27,110 nucleotides of DNA from Isoetes engelmannii (taxonomy: Eukaryota; Streptophyta; Lycopodiopsida; Isoetales; Isoetaceae): positions 1-27,110 of the forward strand of contig JAANSK020091130.1 in the NCBI GenBank assembly GCA_011763485.2, given 5' to 3'. Shown one piece after another: positions 20,520-27,110 of the stretch (position 1 is the first letter of the stretch; the number at the start of each line of letters is the position of its first letter). The notes beneath the pieces are model-generated. The model made no database searches, was not told the origin of the DNA, and worked only from the letters and a program-made list of their open reading frames with translations. The translations under genes were made by a program, and so were the position numbers.

Positions 20520-21645
20520 AATAGAATAGGTTTTTTATCGTCCACGGAGACTAATTGGCCTATGGGACCTAAACAAAGAGAGCAGCATGCCGATTACTCT
20601 CAGGATTAAAAAAACCTTCGCCCTGAAGGTTTTTCGAAGGAAAAACCTTGGCAGTAATAAGTATGCTGGCATATTATACAATAATATAGTGCCATTCAAT
20701 ACCGCACCGGCGGATACAGTTGAGTCCATGTATCCATCACCTCTTGAAGATATGAGCCCAGCAAGCCCACGGACATCGTGTTCAATAGCTCATGCAATGG
20801 CTGGCCAGGCACAACTAACTGAATATACCGTGCTCGGATATGATCGAATGCTGGGCAAGTGTGAAGTGTATGGCATTCATCTTCAATGACTCCCTGTTTG
20901 GTAACGCTGACAGATCCTGTCCTCGCGTGCCTCCCGGGTCCATCGGCCTGTCTCAATCTGGAGGTGATGGGTACCCGTTCGGATGGAAGCTATCAGTCTC
21001 CGCCTCTTCATAGGCAAATGAGTACGCAAATAGTGTTGTGGGCCTCGGGTGAGCATGGGATTGACCTGCTGCCTATAGTGTGCCAGCTTGACGTGTGCCA
21101 GTGCATCTGCATCCCAGAGTTTGCTAAGGAAGCAAGCCTCAAGATACTGCCTCAATTGATAATGGTTCTTCTCTGTTTCTACATGCACACACCTATGTGC
21201 CTATACATTCCATCGGGAGAACCACTGAGCTTGCTTGTCCTTCCAGCAGGCTTTGAGGCGTTGTGGGCCCATTGCTATAGCTAACGCAAGATTGGACAAA
21301 CGGGCATCCCCCATACCAATGACCTTCGGAAAGTAAATAATATGACGATCCAGTGCGGCTCGCTGAAGGGGCAAGAAACCTGTCTCCTGCAGCAGGATCT
21401 GATATGGAACTGTGTACTTCACCCCAAGTGCTCTTGCCAAGAAGGCCTTCTGTACCTGTTCCAGATCATTCTAGATGGCAAGGGATATCACCGGACCCAC
21501 ACCTCCACCCCATACAAGAGAACAGGTTCGACCAGGACCCTGGATAGGTCCCTGATGACCCCAGACATACAGCTCTGCCTCATGACTGTTGTTCTGCATG
21601 GCATTACTATGCAAGTAAAAGGTGAGAGGATGAAAGCCACTACAA
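20520..21645 (-). pseudogene. 5'-truncated LINE, ORF2 C-terminus and 3' UTR (copy E)
   Basis: Read from 21645 down, the stretch begins in the region after the RT core, with fragments like EAELYVWGHQ and LVWGGGVGP. It then has FLARALGVKYTVPYQILLQE, LSNLALAIAMGPQRLKACWK and WFSRW (21201-21440), KLAHYRQQVNPMLTRGPQHY and RRRLIASIRTGTHHLQIETG (20883-21188), and a C-terminal zinc-knuckle-like ICQR...EDECHTLHTCPAFDHI (near 20850-20900). Frames are interrupted several times. The 3' UTR (20520-20690) carries the hairpins noted separately and ends GGTCCCATAGGCCAATTAG...GGACGATAAAAAACCTATTCTAT. The non-poly(A), TATTC-type tail argues against a typical plant L1, but I leave the clade open. Confidence 0.85.
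20610..20649 (-). other. Two mutually exclusive 10-bp hairpins in LINE 3' UTR
   Basis: AAAAACCTTC (20610-20619) pairs perfectly with GAAGGTTTTT (20625-20634) over a 5-nt loop. AAGGTTTTTC (20626-20635) pairs perfectly with GAAAAACCTT (20640-20649) over a 4-nt loop. The central arm can join only one partner at a time. The matching place in copy F has AAAAACCC (25489-25496), GGGTTTTT (25507-25514) and AAAAACC (25520-25526), so both alternatives persist there with changed bases. Confidence 0.9.
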
Positions 21646-21649
21646 AAGA

Positions 21650-22156
21650 CTAAGAAGCATAAAGATATTGAAGTTGCAAGCATGGGAGAAACGTACATGC
21701 AACACCTCGCCCTTCGGGAGTCCTGCTTATACCTTTCAGAGAAAATGGCTCCTTTCTGAAGTTTTCTTTATACTTAATGGGGTGCTGGCTCTCGAAGAAG
21801 TCTGGCACCATAGCCGAGCTCCAGCAGGACGATTTCGACAAAAAGAGAGGAGCCAAAAAAGGCTTCCCAGCCTCCATGTTTCTTGAAAATGGCATAGGGG
21901 ACCCCTTTTTGGATCGGATGGGAAGCCCGTGACCACCGTTGGCCGAGATATGAGCAACAAGAGATACTATTGAACAAGTGCAACAACCTCCAAAATGTGC
22001 AATAGAAGCACATTCGTGTATAAAAAATCTTTGAATATTAAATCGAAGGGAAGGCACTTTTATGATTTCAATAATAAAATTGTCGATCAATTTGTAAGAA
22101 CATGACCCATGATATGCAATTTTGACTTTTGATAAGGGAATAAATTTATGCCACAA
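21650..22156 (-). other. Open frame of 168 codons, unrecognised
   Basis: A minus-strand frame from ATG 22156 to 21650 (MWHKFIPLSKVKIAYHGSCS...) is uninterrupted, with Cys/Ser/His-rich stretches such as HECASIAHFGGCCTCSIVSL. Two shorter frames on the same strand are also open, so the absence of stops may come from base composition. No domain, signal peptide or homology is evident to me. It begins right at the truncated end of LINE copy E. I give it as an observation and do not call a gene. Confidence 0.2.
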
Positions 22157-22195
22157 TCAGGAGCATCTTCAGTGAGAGATAACAGATGAAACGTG

Positions 22196-22359
22196 CCACC
22201 GTTTGAAGAAGCAGTAAAAAAATCATACGGATACCGAACATGCGAAGTGGCTAGGCCAGAAATGCAAGGTTGGAGGCCACCGTTTCAAGAAGCAGTAAAA
22301 AAATCATACTAATACCGAACATGCGAAGACTTGCTAGGCCAGAAATGCTTGATTGGAGG
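22196..22359. repeat. 82-bp tandem repeat, two units
   Basis: Units 22196-22276 (81 bp) and 22277-22359 (83 bp) share CCACCGTTT-AAGAAGCAG, GTAAAAAAATCATAC, ATACCGAACATGCGAAG and GCTAGGCCAGAAATGC. By eye they are over 85% identical. Function is unknown. 22360-22545 shows nothing further. Confidence 0.95.
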
Positions 22360-22545
22360 ACATGACTGGCAAGCTTAGAAGAAGTGCAAGCCATTGGGTG
22401 GCCTTAAGATGCCAATATCAAGGCGGAAGGAGAGGCGCAAATGAGGTAAGTTGGGTAGTGTCAACTAACACATATGACTAATAAACCACTTGATTTGTGA
22501 GTCATGGGAAGCCAATAGATATACTATCGAGTTTCTTAAATATCT

Positions 22546-22721
22546 CACGCTGTCGTGTTTGAGCCAAAAGAAAATACATGGTGTTTTTTTGGGACTTAAT
22601 CGATTTTCTGCATCTTAACATGTTTGAGCCATATAGAGAAAAAAAAACACACGGCGTTTTTGTGGACAGTGTGGACAGCGGATTTTTTTGGATTTAAGGC
22701 TGGCTCAAACACGACGGCGTG
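22546..22721. mobile_element. MITE-like element with 21-bp terminal inverted repeats
   Basis: The left end CACGCTGTCGTGTTTGAGCC(A) at 22546-22566 is the reverse complement, with one mismatch in 21, of 22701-22721. The 176-bp interior has no coding capacity. It holds a second direct copy of TGTTTGAGCCA (about 22620) followed by an A-run and GGCGTTTTT like that beside the left end, so it is partly self-duplicated. No clear target-site duplication can be read. The CAC...GTG ends with short TIRs would suit a CACTA-type or similar cut-and-paste MITE, but superfamily is unresolved. Confidence 0.7.
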
Positions 22722-23313
22722 CGTTATTTATGTTGCTCGGATATACTATTGCCAAGGATGGGAAATATCGACGAATGTGGTTATTTGCTGGATCATGGGC
22801 TGAGATCTTAGCCATACAATCCTCACACTAAAATTATTGACCATGGCATAGGCGCATATGTATTTGAGTATAGAAGAAGTCAATTAAAGTTGTTAATGTA
22901 GGCTTTCAAGGGTCTTTCCACTTTTCAGGAAAACGCCTCCCTCTTCTCTCTTCTTCTTCTTCTCTCTCTGCTCTCTCACGGCATTCTCCATTTCTTTCCA
23001 TCTATAAAACTGCCATGAGCATTTCGCCCTTCTCCATAGCAGCCGAGCTTGCAGCGGATTATATTGTACCTCCATAACTCTATTTTTCTTTCTCGAGGTA
23101 TCCTCTGTTCCCCTCATTTTCTTTCCTTCCTTCTTCTCATTTAGGTTTTGATTTAGATCTGTATACTTTTTTCCTTCTTGTTACTCATAATTGTCTGTTT
23201 GCCTAAGACTTTTGTAAAAATGCTTCTGATCTGTAATTGAAAAATGTAATTAGATTGGATCTAAAATCCACCCTAATCTTAGATCTGGTGAAACAGTTAT
23301 TACTGTGCGAAAT
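22722..23313 (+). promoter_or_regulatory. GMD promoter and 5' UTR
   Basis: A pyrimidine-rich tract (22929-22980, CTTCTTCTTCTTCTCTCTC type), typical of plant core promoters or leaders, precedes TCTATAAAAC at 23001-23010, a good TATA box. Transcription would then start near 23035-23045, leaving a leader of about 270 nt. This leader might contain an intron: TTCTCGAG|GTATCC at 23098 is a possible donor, but no acceptor stands out. The minus-strand frame 22893-23117 is a shadow of this CT-rich leader. Confidence 0.5.
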
Positions 23314-24366
23314 ATGGGTGAGATGCAGCCAAAGAAGGCTTTGATCACTGGTATTACTGGCCAAGATGGCTCATATCTTACTGAATTTCTACTTGAGAAG
23401 GGATATGAGGTGCATGGCATCATAAGGAGATCTTCAAATTTCAACACTCAGCGTCTGGATCACATATACATAGATCCACATAATTCTCATGCTCAGATGA
23501 AACTGCATTATGGAGATCTGAGTGATGCCTCGGCTTTGAGGAAGTGGGTAGACACCATCTGTCCCGATGAAGTATATAATCTTGGAGCTCAATCTCACGT
23601 TGGGGTATCATTTGAGAACCCTGCTTATACTGCTGATGTTGTTGGAACTGGAGCGCTTAGACTGCTCGAAGCCGTGCGCACACATATACAGTGTACAGGA
23701 AGACAGGTAAAGTACTACCAGGCTGGATCTTCTGAAATGTATGGATCTACTCCCCCACCACAGGACGAACATACCATATTTCATCCTAGAAGTCCTTATG
23801 CTGTTGCCAAAGTAGCAGCTCACTGGTATACTGTTAATTATAGAGAAGCATATGGCCTTTTTGCATGTAATGGTATTTTGTTTAACCATGAATCCCCTAG
23901 AAGAGGGGAAAATTTTGTAACTAGAAAAATTACTCGCGCGGTTGGCAGGATCAAAGTAGGGCTTCAAAAGAAAGTCTACCTTGGTAACCTGAAAGCTTCT
24001 AGAGACTGGGGTTTTGCAGGGGATTATGTGGCTGCAATGTGGCTTATGCTGCAGCAGGATAAACCAGATGATTATGTTGTTGCAACTGAGGACTCTCATA
24101 GTGTTGAGGAGTTTCTAGAAGAGGCCTTTGGATATGTTGGACTCAACTGGAAAGACCATGTGGAAATTGATCCCAGATATTTCAGGCCCACTGAAGTGGA
24201 CAATCTCAGGGGCTCCTCTGCAAAGGCAAGAAAAGCTTTGGATTGGAAACCAAAGGTATCTTTTAAGCAGCTTGTTGCAATGATGGTGGAATCTGATCTT
24301 GAGCGGGCGAAGCGAGAAAAGGTGCTTGTGGACAATGGTTACATGGATTCTCATCAGCAGCCATGA
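23314..24366 (+). CDS. GMD: GDP-mannose 4,6-dehydratase, 350 aa, intronless
   Basis: Converts GDP-D-mannose to GDP-4-keto-6-deoxy-D-mannose in the cytosol, the first and committed step to GDP-L-fucose for xyloglucan, pectin and glycoprotein fucosylation. It is an extended short-chain dehydrogenase. The Rossmann motif [10 protein letters not shown] is at residues 13-22 and [11 protein letters not shown] near 35-45. YGDLSD is at 66-71 and [16 protein letters not shown] near 88-103. The active site SSEMYG lies at 139-144 (Glu141), with the catalytic pair Tyr162 and Lys166 in [22 protein letters not shown] (191-205) and [10 protein letters not shown] (291-300) are family blocks. The length matches plant GMDs. 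The ATG at 23314 is preferred over the upstream in-frame GTG. Lack of introns agrees with what I recall for Arabidopsis GMD1 and MUR1/GMD2. All key residues are present. Confidence 0.96.
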   Translation: MGEMQPKKALITGITGQDGSYLTEFLLEKGYEVHGIIRRSSNFNTQRLDHIYIDPHNSHAQMKLHYGDLSDASALRKWVDTICPDEVYNLGAQSHVGVSFENPAYTADVVGTGALRLLEAVRTHIQCTGRQVKYYQAGSSEMYGSTPPPQDEHTIFHPRSPYAVAKVAAHWYTVNYREAYGLFACNGILFNHESPRRGENFVTRKITRAVGRIKVGLQKKVYLGNLKASRDWGFAGDYVAAMWLMLQQDKPDDYVVATEDSHSVEEFLEEAFGYVGLNWKDHVEIDPRYFRPTEVDNLRGSSAKARKALDWKPKVSFKQLVAMMVESDLERAKREKVLVDNGYMDSHQQP

Positions 24367-25394
24367 GCATCTTTATCAAGAATAACCATTTCAAGATTAT
24401 TAAACAGGTTAGACTTTAAGCTGTTGCAGATCTTCTTCAAGTTGTTTGAGGCATTTAAAGAAGTTAGAAGGTAAAGTACTTGATTCTAAGAGGTGACTTA
24501 TGGTGGAAGTCACAAACTAATGGTCTTCAACTGTCAATGTAGAACCTCATTTACTTTGGGAGATAAAGGAAATGTTTTATGATGAAAATGGATGCAAAAT
24601 TTAGCTCTTGTTCTGACAAGGATGTGTACAATTCCCTGGAAGAACATGTAGGAGACTTGTATTTTGTCAACGTATGAAATATCTTCCCATAGGTTTTACA
24701 AGAAATTAATAGAGATGTTCCAGGAGAACAACATACTAAAGAACCCCTTGATTTTGGAGATAAGGATGTCATACTGAAGAACCTTTTGATTCTTGAATAG
24801 GGATGGAGTCTTTGCCTTCTTGTTGTTATCCAGCTTTTGTTGTTTTGCATTATCGTTAAAATAGAAAAGACCCATCCTAAATTAAGACTCATCATGAGAT
24901 GATATATGTATTTGCCTAAAACCAGTAACCATCCCATTTTCAACCAGCCAATGATCTCAAATTCTAGTAGAAGCATCAATAGTTTTACTTCTTGATTACC
25001 TTTTACGCTGCAATGGATATTATTAAGAAATCTGGAAGTGTTGAATCAGACCATTCATCTATTAGAATTGTGATAAACTGCAATAGAAGGATGTACATAG
25101 AGTTGCAATAGAAACTATGGCACTACAGTGTTGATATGATGAATAAAACACACTAAAGATTTAATGCAAATTGCTTGTTGTCTTTTAGAGCTCACAAACG
25201 TATACCATGTATGCTTGGTACGATCTAGAATGCAAAAGTGCACACATGAAGTATCTTAATTCTATGAACTTCGAAAAGCAAGAAAATAAAACGTTGTAGG
25301 AGAACCATCAAGATGAAGAAGACCTACGTTTGAAAGCAATGGAGGCAAGATGCACTTTGAAAGCAATGGAGGCCCATGCATGTTCTAGAAACAA
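24367..25394. other. GMD 3' flank and intergenic DNA
   Basis: AT-rich sequence holding presumed GMD 3' UTR. Small imperfect repeats occur: an ACTAAAGAACCCCTTGATT-like block near 24735 recurs near 24773, and TTTGAAAGCAATGGAGGC recurs with a 27-bp offset at about 25329 and 25356. No gene is supported. Confidence 0.5.
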
Positions 25395-25832
25395 TTGAGA
25401 ATAGAATAGATTTTTTATCGTCCATGGAGACCAATTGGCCTATGGGACCTAAACAAAGTGAGCAGCAAGCCGATTACTGTCAGGATTAAAAAACCCCGGC
25501 CCCGAAGGGTTTTTGAGGGAAAAACCTTGGCAGTAATAAGTATGCTAGCATACTGTACAATAATATAGTGTCATTCCATACCGCACCCGCGGACACAGTT
25601 GAGTCCGTGTATCCATCACCTCTTGAAGATATGAGCCAGCCTACGGAGGTCATGTTCAATAGCTCATGTAATGGCTGGCCAGGCACAACTAACTGAACAT
25701 ACCGTGCTCGGATATGATTGAATGCTGGGCAGGTCTGAAGTGCATGGCATTCATTTTCAATGGCTCCCTGTTGGCAACACTGACAGATCCTGTCCTCTCA
25801 TGCCTCCCGGGTCCATCGGCGTGTCTCAATCC
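25395..25832 (-). pseudogene. LINE 3' portion (copy F), interrupted by a chromovirus LTR
   Basis: Closely similar to the 3' part of copy E. From 25832 down it reads RHADGPGRHERTGSVSV, then MPGQPLHELLN and a 3' UTR with the conserved hairpin region (25489-25526). It ends GGTCCCATAGGCCAATTGGT and CTCCATGGACGATAAAAAATCTATTCTATTCT. Frames are broken. Homology to copy E stops at about 25832, a few bases from the LTR end at 25838. The LTR element most likely inserted into this LINE, and the rest may lie beyond the window. Confidence 0.85.
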
Positions 25833-25837
25833 TATTA

Positions 25838-26312
25838 TGGATTTAGGCAAAAAGACAACACAAAGATCCACCAATAATGATTCTTATTAATGTCACTGAT
25901 AAGCAAGAGATATGTAATAGGTCAACCACCCAACCATGGAACTAGCACTTCTTAAATGCAGAAGTAACTGTTGGGAGCCTCCAAGACTCCGTCGCTAGTT
26001 CCTTCCCTGAACTATGATGCAATCTAAACAATCCATGATGATTATTGTTCCCAAGCCATGTCCTTTTAAACCCCCAAGATCTATTCTCATCCACTCATCT
26101 ATTATTGGCTCTGGCTATTGTAAACCATCAAACTTAGATTAGCATCATCTTTTATTAATATCCTCCAATCATAGATGACCAATCATAGAGTAGCTAATTC
26201 TATGGTGCGCTATGATTGGCATGACAATTAGAGTAGCTAATTCTAATTGTCAGGGCCTTATAAAGTCTGGACTTTATTATAACATTCTAACATATAGAAT
26301 GCATTTGTAACA
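25838..26312 (-). mobile_element. Chromovirus 3' LTR (fossil)
   Basis: About 475 bp on the minus strand, opening TGTTACAAATGC at 26312 and closing CTAAATCCA at 25838, which gives TG...CA ends. It lies directly downstream of the end of a Ty3/gypsy pol on the same strand, as a 3' LTR should. An imperfect inverted or doubled AGAGTAGCTAATTCTA motif occurs near 26190-26250. The partner LTR is outside the window, so age cannot be judged from LTR divergence. The exact borders are inferred from the TG/CA rule. Confidence 0.65.
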
Positions 26313-27110
26313 GCCCGCCGGGGTAAAGAATCAACTATCCTCATTTGGCAAAGTAGAAGAACCCCCATGAAATAAGATAGGCCTGTTACATTCCTTGCGC
26401 AGATAAACTTCCCTGTAAGTTTCCAGCAAAGGTAAGTAATGCTCAAAGTAATCCTCTGATTTCCATTCTGCTTCAGTATGAGGCACCTCCTTATATTTTA
26501 CCAAATATCTGCAATTAGCACCACGGCCCTTATGCCCCAAAATCATCTCAGGTTGATACACTGGATCATCATCCACTAACACCGGTTCTAATGCTTGCGG
26601 TACTAACTGTGGACTAACTCCTTTAAATGGCCTAAGATATTCCACATATAAAAGAATTATGCATCTTACATGTATCTGGCAATTCCAACCTGTAGACATT
26701 ATCATTTATCTTTTCAGTGATCCTAAAAGGTCCATAAAACCTGGTAAGAAACTTGTGCTGCTTCAACATAGACAGCTTCCTAAATGAACAGTTACCCCAC
26801 AAACGAGAGGTCCATATGGAAGACTATATGGGTTCAAAACATTGAAGTAAACTTCAAAATCGGTTGACGCCATAATAAATAGGTACAAAGACCTAGCAAG
26901 CTGACCACTTGGCCATGTAAAATGGCACTGGGAAGACACGGAGTTATGCAAGGCTAAGATACCCTTCATGGTTGCATAGGTACAGCAAGGGAGAATCCCC
27001 TTCTGAAGATATAAGGGTTAGACAAATCTCAACACCCTATAGGGTTGAGTACCAAGTAGTGGTTGCACACATTGCCCCCACGCATTTAGGTACAAGGACA
27101 AGAAGTGTCG
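26313..27110 (-). mobile_element. Ty3/gypsy chromovirus, end of pol with chromodomain (fossil)
   Basis: Minus-strand text from about 26830 down to 26331 shows the integrase C-terminal region (FYGPFRITEKI, NDNVYRLELP) followed by VEYLRPFKG and a chromodomain (GHKGRGANCRYLVKYKEVPH then AEWKSEDYFEHYLPLLETY). This order is characteristic of the chromovirus branch of Ty3/gypsy. The element appears fragmentary and broken here and continues beyond the window. 26840-27110 lacks recognisable pol text and may be rearranged or belong to another insertion. Confidence 0.8.

Noticed and set aside
23608-24099. 163-codon minus-strand frame
   Set aside because: Exact antisense shadow of the GMD coding sequence, whose family assignment is certain.
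1-27110. CRISPR array, bacterial operon or toxin-antitoxin signals
   Set aside because: Introns, LINEs and a chromovirus show a plant nuclear genome. The tandem repeats lack spacer structure.

Overview
This is a repeat-rich stretch of nuclear DNA from a land plant. Three recognisable host genes sit far apart among decayed mobile elements: a 12-exon trehalose-6-phosphate phosphatase (TPP, about 2.97-6.96 kb), an intronless SRC2-like C2-domain gene (12.7-13.5 kb) and an intronless GDP-mannose 4,6-dehydratase (GMD, 23.3-24.4 kb). All three are on the + strand and all look intact. The spliceosomal introns (63-613 bp, GT-AG), the plant-type TPP and SRC2 proteins, a Ty3/gypsy chromovirus and a tRNA-derived SINE-like repeat fit a plant with a sizeable genome. 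I cannot fix the lineage from sequence alone. A seed-free vascular plant is a guess only.

Layout. 0-2 kb: simple and tandem repeats plus two short 3' tails of one LINE family. 2-7 kb: TPP with its upstream region. 7.4-7.95 kb: internally duplicated SINE-like element. 8-9.6 kb: nothing recognisable. 9.6-12.3 kb: an unidentified minus-strand coding-like stretch, then a decayed pogo/Tigger-type DNA transposase. 12.3-13.7 kb: SRC2-like gene. 14.1-16.04 kb: two nested tandem duplications, one of them nearly identical (about 450 bp). 16.3-18.4 kb: two LINE copies back to back. 18.5-20 kb: tandem repeats leading into a short coiled-coil-like reading frame. 20.5-21.65 kb: minus-strand LINE. 22.2-22.72 kb: an 82-bp tandem repeat and a 176-bp MITE-like element. 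22.9-24.4 kb: GMD. 25.4-27.1 kb: another LINE 3' end, interrupted by a Ty3/gypsy chromovirus whose 3' LTR and end of pol are visible and which runs off the window.

The three host genes do not form a pathway or cluster. TPP acts on the sugar signal trehalose-6-phosphate, GMD starts GDP-fucose synthesis for cell-wall and glycoprotein glycans, and the C2 protein is probably a membrane or stress adaptor. Their proximity looks incidental.

The best candidate for something undescribed is the LINE family. Six copies or tails lie in 27 kb. They share a terminal sequence and a short hairpin at an equivalent place, and they end in simple repeats that differ from copy to copy (AAG/TTC, TTTC/TTCC, TATTC) rather than poly(A). 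In one copy the hairpin region can form two mutually exclusive perfect 10-bp stems. Other points of interest are a duplicated exon/intron boundary in TPP that creates a possible 18-nt poison exon, the near-identical duplication at 15.1-16.0 kb, and the internally repeated SINE-like element.
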